The position numbers were made by a program, and so were the translations under genes. From Flavobacterium pectinovorum (GTDB taxonomy: Bacteria; Bacteroidota; Bacteroidia; Flavobacteriales; Flavobacteriaceae), in contig NZ_JAFEVZ010000003.1 in assembly GCF_022802975.1 (NCBI RefSeq), forward strand, positions 310,001 to 374,000: a stretch of DNA of 64,000 bases. The letters run 5' to 3'. Shown here piece after piece: positions 26,559 to 35,127 of this stretch; the stretch's first letter is position 1, and every line of letters starts with the position of its first letter. The notes under the pieces are model-generated. The model saw only the letters and a list, made by a program, of their open reading frames with translations. It was not told the origin of the DNA and did not search any database.

Positions 26559-28523
26559 TTATAAATCAAACTCATCACTTATAGATAAAGAATCAACCGG
26601 AACCGCAGTAGAATCAGGCACTTTAATACGAATTAAAGAACGTGCATTTCCGGAAATGTAAACCGGTAATTGCCCAAGCGTATCTTCAGGAACTAAAAGA
26701 CCTCTGCGGAACATTAAGTTTTTTAAGAATTTTTGATTCTGTAATGCGTAATCTTTCAGGTTTCCTTCATCATTGAACTGATACATGAATTTTCGAGGCT
26801 TCGGAATAATCGTAGCCAGATACAAACATTCATCAACACTTAAATCTGAAGGGCTTTTCTGGAAATAAAAATGACTTGCTTCTCCAATTCCATATACATT
26901 TGGTCCCCATTCAATAATGTTAAAATACACTTCCAGCATTCTTTCTTTGCTTGCAATTCGGTTATTTTCCAGAATATAAACCAATAAAATTTCTTCCAGC
27001 TTTCGCGAAAGTGTCTTTTCACGAGTCAAAAAGACGTTTTTGATCAATTGCATGCTGATGGTACTGGCACCACGTGAAAATTTTTTGGTTCGGATATTTT
27101 TTAGAATGGACTGTTTAAAAGCTTCATTGATAAATCCGCGATGCGAAAAGAAAGACGGATCTTCAGTTGTTAAAACGCATTTTCTCAAATAAGGCGAAAT
27201 CTGATCGAGAGGTGTGTAGTTCGGATTAGCATTTCCCACCAAAACCGGACGTTGCTGTACGTTCTGAATAATGGCACGATACACAAATTCGCCGTTAAGT
27301 TTATTAAGATTGGCTTCTCCGTATTTGGTAATTCTCAGGTTTTCCTTATTCAGTTTACTGTCAAAAACCAATGTATTGGGCTTGTTTTTATTAAATTTAA
27401 AATCCAGTTTATAATCAAAATTTCCGGTCGCTTCCATTCCCTGAAAATGGGTAAACAATCCGTCAGGCAATGAAACTATAAAATCCTGCGCCTTCATTTT
27501 TGGAATATCAACTTTCAAAGTATAAACCGTATCCGATTCCGTATTATACGAAACATACGGTTTCACTTTTATTTTGTTCAGCTGCATCGTTGAAGTGCTG
27601 TCAATCGAAATAAAATCAGCGCCTAATAAAAAGCGATAATCAAATCGTGCATTTTTTATTACAACGTCTTTGCTGGCAATCTTGGGGTGATTGATTTTTA
27701 AATTGGAAATAGAAGTATAACCGTCGATATGTAATTCGCTTCCGTCTTTATCAATATTGGCAACGTTTAAACGAATCGAATCAAAACTTGCTTTTAAGTT
27801 ATAACGCTCATCCAAATATGGAACTTTAATTGCTCCCGTATCGAGATTAAAAAATCGAATATCAGCCTTTTTATTCCTTGGATCGGCAAAACCTTTTATA
27901 TTCCATCGCTGATCAAAATTCTTGCTTTGAACATGCAAATTCGTTGTAAGCTGTTTGTTGTCTAAAACCAGCTTATTAATGGCAATAGAAGCTTTTTTGC
28001 CATTGTCATCAATCCTAAAATTCAGGTTTTCCAGTTTCATATCGGTCGGAACCAGATTCAGTAATTTAGAAATAATACGATAGGCATAATCAGCATATTT
28101 TCGTTTTTCATTTGATTTTTCCTCAGTATCATCCTTTTTCAAAAAAGCATCAAAATTCCTGATTTTCCCTTTTTTAACCAGTTGAATATAGCCGTCATTG
28201 ATTTTTAAAGTTCCAAGCTGGACATCACCAATCAGCAGATTACTCAGACTAATAGTAGTTTCTATTTTTTTAATATTGAAAAGAGTGTCGGCGTTTTTTG
28301 GGACCAAAACAATATCCGTTAATTTAATCCCTGAAAGACCATCAAAAGAAGCTTCTTTTATTGAGAAATCACTATTGTAATCCACCGCCATTTTGTGGGT
28401 TACTTTTGCAATAGCCTGTTTTAAAAGCGAGTTCCGAAAAGAGTAAAGTGCGATGCAGATCAAAATGAATACTACAGCAAGTATTTTAATCGCTTTGAAT
28501 ATTTTTTGTTTAGGAAAATTCAT
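26559..28523 (-). CDS. GT51 transglycosylase with long N-terminal extension
   Basis: 654 aa. Residues about 10-30 form one membrane anchor (IKILAVVFILICIALYSF). Residues about 40-420 are a long beta-rich extracytoplasmic region with repeated NLxI, LxLDNKxL and IDGYTSISNLKI patterns, reminiscent of AsmA-type proteins. The peptidoglycan glycosyltransferase domain follows: TTEDPSFFSHRG with the catalytic Glu near residue 454, then GASTISMQLIKN, LSRKLEEI, and MLEVYFNIIEWGPNVYGIGEASHFYF. There is no transpeptidase domain, so it should polymerise glycan strands from lipid II without cross-linking, like MtgA. The extension is much longer than in MtgA. It lies convergent to the reductase gene and 18 bp downstream of radA, on radA's strand. 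Confidence 0.85.
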   Translation of the reverse strand: MNFPKQKIFKAIKILAVVFILICIALYSFRNSLLKQAIAKVTHKMAVDYNSDFSIKEASFDGLSGIKLTDIVLVPKNADTLFNIKKIETTISLSNLLIGDVQLGTLKINDGYIQLVKKGKIRNFDAFLKKDDTEEKSNEKRKYADYAYRIISKLLNLVPTDMKLENLNFRIDDNGKKASIAINKLVLDNKQLTTNLHVQSKNFDQRWNIKGFADPRNKKADIRFFNLDTGAIKVPYLDERYNLKASFDSIRLNVANIDKDGSELHIDGYTSISNLKINHPKIASKDVVIKNARFDYRFLLGADFISIDSTSTMQLNKIKVKPYVSYNTESDTVYTLKVDIPKMKAQDFIVSLPDGLFTHFQGMEATGNFDYKLDFKFNKNKPNTLVFDSKLNKENLRITKYGEANLNKLNGEFVYRAIIQNVQQRPVLVGNANPNYTPLDQISPYLRKCVLTTEDPSFFSHRGFINEAFKQSILKNIRTKKFSRGASTISMQLIKNVFLTREKTLSRKLEEILLVYILENNRIASKERMLEVYFNIIEWGPNVYGIGEASHFYFQKSPSDLSVDECLYLATIIPKPRKFMYQFNDEGNLKDYALQNQKFLKNLMFRRGLLVPEDTLGQLPVYISGNARSLIRIKVPDSTAVPVDSLSISDEFDL

Positions 28524-28541
28524 AAGTAAGTTTTATAAAAA

Positions 28542-29903
28542 TCAACCAAACAGAATACTCGCCACATCTTCAATTTTCGCCACGAGTTCAATTTTGATTC
28601 CTGTATTTTTTAAGGCAATTTTATTATATTTTGACACAAAGATAGTATTGAAACCTAATTTTTCAGCTTCCTGAATACGCTGATCTACACGATTTACGGG
28701 ACGAATTTCTCCTGAAAGACCAACTTCTCCCGCAAAACAAAAACCTTTTGTAACCGGAATATCTTCGTTCGATGATAAAATTGCGGCTACAACAGCTAAG
28801 TCAATCGCCGGATCATATACAGAAATTCCACCGGTAACATTCAGAAAAACGTCTTTTGCACCTAAACGAAATCCGGCTCTTTTTTCTAAAACCGCCAGAA
28901 TCATGTTGAGTCTTTTGGCATTATAACCTGTGGTACTTCGTTGCGGTGTTCCGTAAACCGCTGTGCTTACTAATGATTGTATTTCTATCATTAACGGACG
29001 CATGCCTTCCATAGTGGTGGCAATCGCAGTTCCTGACATTTCTTCATCTTTGTGCGAAATCAATATTTCGGATGGATTGCTTACTTCCCGCAACCCGCTT
29101 CCTAACATTTCATAAATTCCAAGTTCTGCAGTTGAACCAAAACGGTTTTTTAAAGAACGTAAAATTCGGTAAACATGGTTTCGGTCGCCTTCAAACTGCA
29201 AAACGGTATCGACCATGTGCTCGAGGATTTTCGGCCCTGCGATGTTTCCATCTTTGGTAATATGTCCAATTAAGATAACCGGAATATTGGTTTCTTTAGC
29301 AAATTTTATCAGTTCAGCGGTAGTTTCCCTAATCTGAGAAATACTCCCTGCAGTTGATTCAATATAATCGGTATGCAAAGTCTGAATCGAATCGATTATT
29401 ACAATTTCAGGCTGAATGGCTTCAATTTGCTTGAAAATGTTTTGTGTTTTGGTTTCCGTTAGAATGTAACAATTGTCGCTGTCCGGCGTGATTCTTTCGG
29501 CACGCATTTTTATTTGTTTCTGACTTTCTTCACCCGAAACATATAAGGTTTTATAAGGTAATTTTAATGAAATCTGCAGCAAAAGGGTACTTTTACCAAT
29601 GCCGGGTTCACCTCCTAAAAGTGTTAAAGATCCGGGAACAATTCCGCCACCCAAAACACGGTTCAATTCTCCATCAGTAGTATCCATTCGAATTTCCTGA
29701 GCCGAATCAATTTCATTAATTTTTAATGGCCGCGGTGCTTTACCCGTTGGAGTAGGTTCGCTTTTCCAGGCCACTTTTTCCTGCTTCTGAATAATTTCTT
29801 CGGCAATCGTATTCCATTCTTTACAGGCATTGCACTGCCCTTGCCATTTGGCATATTGAGTTCCGCAATTTTGGCAAAAGAAGGAAGTTTTAACTTTAGA
29901 CAT
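28542..29903 (-). CDS. radA: DNA repair protein RadA
   Basis: 453 aa, full length. The N-terminal zinc finger is C10-x2-C13-x10-C24-x2-C27. The RecA-like ATPase has Walker A GGEPGIGKST at residues 97-106 and the RadA-specific KNRFG motif. The C-terminal third is the Lon-protease-like domain (LNVTGGISVYDPAIDLAVVAA, GEVGLSGEIRPV). RadA promotes branch migration of recombination intermediates in the cytosol. Its start codon overlaps the stop of the upstream esterase-fold gene by one base (TAATG on the minus strand), so the two are probably translationally coupled. Confidence 0.96.
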   Translation of the reverse strand: MSKVKTSFFCQNCGTQYAKWQGQCNACKEWNTIAEEIIQKQEKVAWKSEPTPTGKAPRPLKINEIDSAQEIRMDTTDGELNRVLGGGIVPGSLTLLGGEPGIGKSTLLLQISLKLPYKTLYVSGEESQKQIKMRAERITPDSDNCYILTETKTQNIFKQIEAIQPEIVIIDSIQTLHTDYIESTAGSISQIRETTAELIKFAKETNIPVILIGHITKDGNIAGPKILEHMVDTVLQFEGDRNHVYRILRSLKNRFGSTAELGIYEMLGSGLREVSNPSEILISHKDEEMSGTAIATTMEGMRPLMIEIQSLVSTAVYGTPQRSTTGYNAKRLNMILAVLEKRAGFRLGAKDVFLNVTGGISVYDPAIDLAVVAAILSSNEDIPVTKGFCFAGEVGLSGEIRPVNRVDQRIQEAEKLGFNTIFVSKYNKIALKNTGIKIELVAKIEDVASILFG

Positions 29904-31060
29904 TATTTTGTTTTTTTTGCAAGCGTATTCATTTCATCAATTTTCTCATACATCATATCTTTTGTCAACTCACCAATTGGCTGCATTTGTGACGCATTTT
30001 GATATCTTTTTGATGCTCTTTTCGGGTCTCCTCTTTTTTCATACATCAAACCTAATTCATATTCTCCCAACATCGCCAGTGGATAATCAACATTGGCAAT
30101 CTGAGCCATCTTTTCTAATTCATCGTAGGCATTGTTTTTCAGAATAAGGTTTTCAATAACTTTAAAATCATTTATCCTAACCTGAATATCAACCCCTAAA
30201 ACCGTTGACATGGTATTATACTTATTTTCTAAATAATCTGCATAACCCGATTGAAGGACAGCGATTTTATCTTTGAATTCGGCAGAATTAATTGGTTTGT
30301 AAACTTCAAAAATATGATACAAAGCATTCGGAATCGAATATAAAACTTCTGAATAATGCGTTGAATTTTTAAACACATCATATTTAAGGTTTACCAAAGG
30401 ATTATTTGCAATTTTAATATTGCTGGCCAGCTTTTCTACAGGTTCTTTTATTTTATTAATATCACCATCTGCCGCAGACAAATAATAAAAAAATGGTTCT
30501 TTTACTTTAGCAAATTTTTCCGGAATACGAATTTCCATTTTTGGTGCCAGCTCAGGACTTAAACAAATATATCCGTTAAAAAGAGGAATATCTTTGTATA
30601 AAAAGAAATTTATAAAACTGGCCGTGATATCATGTCCTGCAATAATTTTAAAAGGAGCTGTACGATATTGTTTTTCAATATAAGGAACCAATTCAGCACC
30701 AATAAATTCGAAAAATTCTGCTCCTTTTTCAAAAGGCACTCCTTGATTTTGATCGATAGTAGAATCGTCATAACGTTCTCCATCATGGTTCTGATGAATT
30801 CCGATAATAATCATTTCCGGCAAATCATCCCAATAAACACCATAACTTAAAGCTCCTGAAAAAGGATCAAATAAATAATCGCCATCAAGCAAATACAAAA
30901 CCGGATATTTTTTAGACGGGCTGGTTTCATAAGAAGCCGGAAGTCCAATAGTTATTCTTCTGTCTTCACCAAGTTTTTCGGATTTAAGAGTGTCGAATTT
31001 TTTTTGTGAAAAAACAGTAAAAGAGAATAATAAAACAAAAAACAAATAAACTTTTTTCAT
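29903..31060 (-). CDS. Secreted esterase-D-like alpha/beta-hydrolase fold protein, nucleophile Ser replaced
   Basis: 385 aa with a signal peptide (residues 1-19, FTVFSQ). The fold is that of the Fes/esterase D group: RITIGLPASYETSPSKKYPVLYLLDGDYLF, then MIIIGIHQN, and FFEFIGAELVPYIEKQYRT. The nucleophile elbow, normally GHSxGG, reads GHDITA here with Asp144 in place of Ser. A C-terminal His (NSTHYSEV) is present. About 70 C-terminal residues form a TPR-like helical extension (LGLMYEKRGDPKRASKRYQNA). By the family rule it should not be a serine esterase; it may be a binding protein or use Asp as nucleophile as epoxide hydrolases and dehalogenases do. It is the first gene of a pair with radA. 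Confidence 0.8.
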   Translation of the reverse strand: MKKVYLFFVLLFSFTVFSQKKFDTLKSEKLGEDRRITIGLPASYETSPSKKYPVLYLLDGDYLFDPFSGALSYGVYWDDLPEMIIIGIHQNHDGERYDDSTIDQNQGVPFEKGAEFFEFIGAELVPYIEKQYRTAPFKIIAGHDITASFINFFLYKDIPLFNGYICLSPELAPKMEIRIPEKFAKVKEPFFYYLSAADGDINKIKEPVEKLASNIKIANNPLVNLKYDVFKNSTHYSEVLYSIPNALYHIFEVYKPINSAEFKDKIAVLQSGYADYLENKYNTMSTVLGVDIQVRINDFKVIENLILKNNAYDELEKMAQIANVDYPLAMLGEYELGLMYEKRGDPKRASKRYQNASQMQPIGELTKDMMYEKIDEMNTLAKKTK

Positions 31061-31227
31061 GATTGGGGAAAATTAAAAAGTATTAAAATTAAGGAGCCAA
31101 TATAATACTTTATTTGCTTTTTTGTTAAGGAGCGCTTTTAAAAATCAAAGAAATTTAAGACAAAAGAAATCTCGTTTGTGCAAAATAAATTTGACAAATA
31201 ATGAAGAAAATTAAAACAAAGAAAAAA

Positions 31228-31578
31228 TTAAGTTAGCGAATTATCATTTTCATTAGGGAAAACAATCCACGGTTTGAAGGTTTTTGCTTCTTCAAATTCC
31301 AGCGTTGCATAAGAAATGATAATAATGATATCGTCTTTTTGAACTTTTCTGGCTGCGGGACCATTCAGCGTGATTTCTCCTGAATTCCTCTCACCTTTAA
31401 TAGCATAAGTTTCAAAACGTTCTCCGTTATTGATATTTACAATAGATACTTTTTCGCCTTCAATAATATTTGAAGCGTCCAGTAAAGTTTCATCGATCGT
31501 GATACTGCCAATATAATTTAAATCAGCTCCGGTTACTTTAACACGATGAATTTTTGATTTTATAACTTGAATTTGCAT
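31228..31578 (-). CDS. panD: Aspartate 1-decarboxylase
   Basis: 116 aa. The self-cleavage site that makes the pyruvoyl cofactor is Gly24-Ser25 (NYIGSITID), and Tyr58 and the N-terminal KSKIHRV with Lys9 are in place. It converts L-aspartate to beta-alanine, the amine half of pantothenate, in the cytosol. The gene follows panC by 14 bp on the same strand, so panC-panD form a short pantothenate operon. Confidence 0.95.
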   Translation of the reverse strand: MQIQVIKSKIHRVKVTGADLNYIGSITIDETLLDASNIIEGEKVSIVNINNGERFETYAIKGERNSGEITLNGPAARKVQKDDIIIIISYATLEFEEAKTFKPWIVFPNENDNSLT

Positions 31579-31592
31579 GTTGCAAAGGTAAA

Positions 31593-32441
31593 TTAATTTA
31601 ATGAAATGGTATCAATCAGCCTTATAGAATTAACAAATACCGCTATAAATGCACGGTATTTTTTATCATTAATTTTATGGTCTATGGGTAATAATGTCGA
31701 TTCGTCAGCAATTACAAAATATTCGAGGTCAAATCTTTCATTCTCTTTAAAAGAATTTTCCACAAATTCAATAGTTTCCTGAGGACTTTTTGTCTTGAAA
31801 ACTTCTTTTGCTTCGGTTAAGGTTTTATAAATAATCGCAGCTTCTTTTCGTTCCTCAGCAGTTAATCGTTCATTTCTGGAACTCATAGCCAATTGGTTTT
31901 CTTCTCTAAAAATAGGACAGCCTACCACATGAACCGGTAAGTTATTCTTTTCGGCCAGTTTTTTTACAATCTGCAATTGCTGAAAATCTTTCTCACCAAA
32001 ATAAGCATTCGTTGGCTCTACAACTTCAAACAAACGTTTTACTATTGTTCCGACACCGTTAAAATGCCCGGGTCTGAACTTTCCTTCCATTTGGTTTTCC
32101 AATCCGTCAAAATCAAATGATTGCGAGCTTGTATTTCCCTCATAAATATCATCTACAGAAGGAGCATACAAAATTATTTTATCGCTTAAACCCCTCATTT
32201 TTTTCACATCTTCTTCAAGTGTACGAGGATATTTTTCGAGATCTTCAGGATTATTAAATTGTGTAGGATTTACAAAAATACTCACTACAGTATCATCATT
32301 TTCTTTAAGCGAACGTTGCATTAATGCTAAATGTCCCTGATGTAAAGCACCCATAGTTGGCACAAAACCTATCGTTGAATTTGTAGTTTTGATAGTTTTT
32401 AAATATCCTTTCAGGGCAGCTTTACCGTAGAAAATATGCAT
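31593..32441 (-). CDS. panC: Pantothenate synthetase
   Basis: 282 aa from the ATG at 32441. An in-frame ATG ten codons upstream (32471) gives a non-conserved extension, while the chosen start puts [11 protein letters not shown] at residues 28-38 as in known PanC. Other signatures are [17 protein letters not shown] and the KMSKS-like AMSSRNERL. It joins pantoate and beta-alanine with ATP. It is transcribed divergently from the GT5-like gene and probably with panD. Confidence 0.95.
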   Translation of the reverse strand: MHIFYGKAALKGYLKTIKTTNSTIGFVPTMGALHQGHLALMQRSLKENDDTVVSIFVNPTQFNNPEDLEKYPRTLEEDVKKMRGLSDKIILYAPSVDDIYEGNTSSQSFDFDGLENQMEGKFRPGHFNGVGTIVKRLFEVVEPTNAYFGEKDFQQLQIVKKLAEKNNLPVHVVGCPIFREENQLAMSSRNERLTAEERKEAAIIYKTLTEAKEVFKTKSPQETIEFVENSFKENERFDLEYFVIADESTLLPIDHKINDKKYRAFIAVFVNSIRLIDTISLN

Positions 32442-32503
32442 GGCGGTATTATTAAAATTTAGTGCAAACATAATATATTAGTTATAAACTGCATAAATTT
32501 TTG

Positions 32504-32511
32504 TAATTTTG
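32504..32511 (+). promoter_or_regulatory. -7 element upstream of the GT5-like operon
   Basis: TAATTTTG matches TAnnTTTG, 38 nt before the start codon at 32550. No TTG is found at the usual spacing upstream. Confidence 0.45.
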
Positions 32512-32549
32512 CAACGTTTTTATTACCAAAAATTAAGTAAAATACTATT

Positions 32550-33356
32550 ATGAAAGATAAGAGGATATTATATGTATCATCTGAAGTCGTGCCTTATTTG
32601 GCTGAAAATGAGGTTTCATTAATGTCTTATGACGTGCCGAAAATGATCAATGACCAGGGTGGTCAGATAAGAATTTTCATGCCAAGATATGGAAACATTA
32701 ACGAAAGAAGACACCAATTACACGAAGTAATCAGACTTTCAGGGATGAATTTGGTAGTGAATGACTTAGATATGCCCCTGATTATCAAAGTAGCATCTAT
32801 TCCGAAAGAACGAATTCAGGTCTACTTTATTGATAACGATGAATATTTTAAAAGAAAAGCAACTTTTGCTGATGAGGAAGGTGTTTTATACCCTGACAAT
32901 GACGAAAGAGCTATCTTTTTTGCAAAAGGCGTTGTTGAAACCGTAAAAAAACTAAACTGGGTTCCGGATATCATTCATGTTCATGGATGGCTTGCTGCTA
33001 TGCTGCCAATTTACATGAAACATTATTATAAAAATGAAGCTTTATTTTCTGAAACTAAAATTGTAACCTCAGTTTACGGACAATCTTTTGATGAAAATCT
33101 GGATTTAGAAATGATCAACAAAGTAAAATTTGATGGTGTCCCGCACGAAAATATTGCTGATTTAGAAACCCCAAACTACGAAAACATTCTAAAAGCAAGC
33201 ATTTTACACTCAGACGCTGTAATAATTGCATCAGAAAATGTATCGCCAAGTTTAACAAAATTTATAGAATCTTCAGGAAAACCTTTTTTACCTTTCGCCA
33301 CGAAAGATGCATTCGCAGAAGCGTACACAAATTTCTACAAAAGTATGGGGCTTTAA
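32550..33356 (+). CDS. GT5-domain protein related to glycogen/starch synthase (N-terminal half only)
   Basis: 268 aa, about half the length of GlgA. It matches the N-terminal GT5 Rossmann domain: ILYVSSEVVPYLAE, RIFMPRYGNINERRHQLHEV, NDERAIFFAKGVVETVKKL and PDIIHVHGWLAAMLPIYMKHYY. The GlgA signature KTGGL after the first strand, which contacts ADP-glucose, is replaced by ENEVSL. The whole C-terminal GT1 lobe is missing. It therefore probably does not synthesise glucan alone. It is first in a tight operon with the DUF4270 lipoprotein (21-bp gap) and glmS (10-bp gap), which suggests a link to cell-envelope amino-sugar supply. Confidence 0.85.
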   Translation: MKDKRILYVSSEVVPYLAENEVSLMSYDVPKMINDQGGQIRIFMPRYGNINERRHQLHEVIRLSGMNLVVNDLDMPLIIKVASIPKERIQVYFIDNDEYFKRKATFADEEGVLYPDNDERAIFFAKGVVETVKKLNWVPDIIHVHGWLAAMLPIYMKHYYKNEALFSETKIVTSVYGQSFDENLDLEMINKVKFDGVPHENIADLETPNYENILKASILHSDAVIIASENVSPSLTKFIESSGKPFLPFATKDAFAEAYTNFYKSMGL

Positions 33357-33377
33357 ATTTTAACATTATTATTAAAT

Positions 33378-35117
33378 ATGTATAATACTTCTTTTTTTAA
33401 GAAAATTCTTTTAATAGCAACAGTTGCTGTTTTTTATTCCTGTGATAAAGAGTTCAATGCCATTGGTGATGATTTAATTGGAGACAATCATTTTGATCTG
33501 GAAGCAGAAGACTATACTGTTACAACTTACAATCAAAAAGTAACTCCTGTTGTCTCAAATAATTTACCGGTTAATGCGTTAGGTATATACAACAACCCTG
33601 TTTTTGGTACTACAACCGCAAATTTCAACACTCAGGTTACCTTAGAATCCTATGCTCCTACATTGGGAGTAGAAGTGGCTATTGACAGTGTGACTTTAAA
33701 CATCCCTTATTTTAGTACTGCTAAATCTATTAATGAAAAAGGAGTAACAACTTATGAATTGAACTCTATTTATGGCCCTGAAGAGGGAAAAATAAAATTA
33801 AGTGTTTACGAATCGGGTATTTTACTAAACAATTATAATGCTAACAATTATGATATTAGCAGGTTCTATAACACAGACGGAAATAGTCTTTTCGAAACAC
33901 AGGCAACTACCAACCCTAACGTATTTGGAACAAGGCTAAATGATCAAACTACCAAAATAGTAAAAGACGATGCTGGAAATCCGACAACTATTGAAAATGA
34001 CACTTCTGAAAACGACGAATTCATTTTTAGCCCAAAAGAAATAAAGGAAACAACCCCGGCGACAACAACAACTGCTCAAGTTATTAAAAGAATCAAGCCT
34101 GAAATGCGTCTGCATTTAAATAAAGACTTTTTTAAAGCCAAAATATTTGATGCTCCTGCAAGCAAATTAGCAAGTGACGAAGTATTTAAAAACTATTTTA
34201 AAGGATTGTATTTTAAAGTAGAAAAGTCTGCTAAAAGCGAATACACAAGAATGGCTATGATGAATTTTAATGGCGGAAAAATAACCATTTTTTATAAATC
34301 TAAAGCTACAGCAGAAGCAACAACCGTTGATTCAAAAACATTGGTTATAAATTTAACCGGGCCCTCAACTAATCCCTTAAACACTGTTAGTCTTTTAGAA
34401 GAAGGCACTACCGATTACACAAACGGCACTGCAGAGGATGATGACACACCAGACGAAAAATTATATTTAAAAGGAGGCCAGGGGTCTATGGCGGTAATCA
34501 AACTTTTTGATGAAACCGACTTGGGAAGCTACAATGATAAAGGAGAATGGATAACCAAACCAAACAGTGTATCGGATGAATTAGACGAAATAAGAAACAA
34601 TGTTACCTTTAAAAAATGGCTGGCTAATGAAGCTAATTTAGTATTTACAATTGATTCTCAAAAAATGGCCGGTGCGCCCGAACCTGACAGAATCTATCTG
34701 TATGACTTAGACAACAACATGGTACTTACTGATTACACCGCTGATCGTACTACAGCTCTTAATGGTGATGCTAAAAAAAGCAAAGCTGTTTTCAATGGTA
34801 TGATTAATATAGATGCAACAAGCAAAAGAGGTACTACTTACAAAATAAGAATCACAAATCATATTCGAAATCTCATCAAAAATGCTGATGTTAAAAACGT
34901 TAAATTAGGTTTAGTAGTTACCGAAGACATTAACACCATCATATCAAACAAATTAGACAAAACCAAAATCAATTATAAAAGTTTAATCACAGAAGTTCCG
35001 GCAGCATCAATAATGAGTCCTTTAGGCACGGTGCTATTTGGGGGGAATATTCCTCAAGGTAATTCAAATTATGACAAAAGAGTTAAACTTAAAATCTACT
35101 ACACGAAACCAAATTAA
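33378..35117 (+). CDS. DUF4270 family lipoprotein
   Basis: 579 aa. A lipoprotein signal ends at Cys22 (AVFYSC/DKEF). The body is beta-rich: an N-terminal FNAIGDDLIGDNHF, a NLPVNALGIYNNPVFGTTTANF motif and IDSVTLNIPY are typical of DUF4270, a Bacteroidota family of unknown function. It is probably anchored in the outer membrane. It lies between the GT5-like gene and glmS with gaps of 21 and 10 bp. The sequence gives no catalytic motif that I recognise. Confidence 0.82.
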   Translation: MYNTSFFKKILLIATVAVFYSCDKEFNAIGDDLIGDNHFDLEAEDYTVTTYNQKVTPVVSNNLPVNALGIYNNPVFGTTTANFNTQVTLESYAPTLGVEVAIDSVTLNIPYFSTAKSINEKGVTTYELNSIYGPEEGKIKLSVYESGILLNNYNANNYDISRFYNTDGNSLFETQATTNPNVFGTRLNDQTTKIVKDDAGNPTTIENDTSENDEFIFSPKEIKETTPATTTTAQVIKRIKPEMRLHLNKDFFKAKIFDAPASKLASDEVFKNYFKGLYFKVEKSAKSEYTRMAMMNFNGGKITIFYKSKATAEATTVDSKTLVINLTGPSTNPLNTVSLLEEGTTDYTNGTAEDDDTPDEKLYLKGGQGSMAVIKLFDETDLGSYNDKGEWITKPNSVSDELDEIRNNVTFKKWLANEANLVFTIDSQKMAGAPEPDRIYLYDLDNNMVLTDYTADRTTALNGDAKKSKAVFNGMINIDATSKRGTTYKIRITNHIRNLIKNADVKNVKLGLVVTEDINTIISNKLDKTKINYKSLITEVPAASIMSPLGTVLFGGNIPQGNSNYDKRVKLKIYYTKPN

Positions 35118-35127
35118 AAGATAATAT

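Noticed and set aside
35118..35127. glmS ribozyme
   Set aside because: Only 10 bp separate glmS from the gene before it; no room for the ribozyme.
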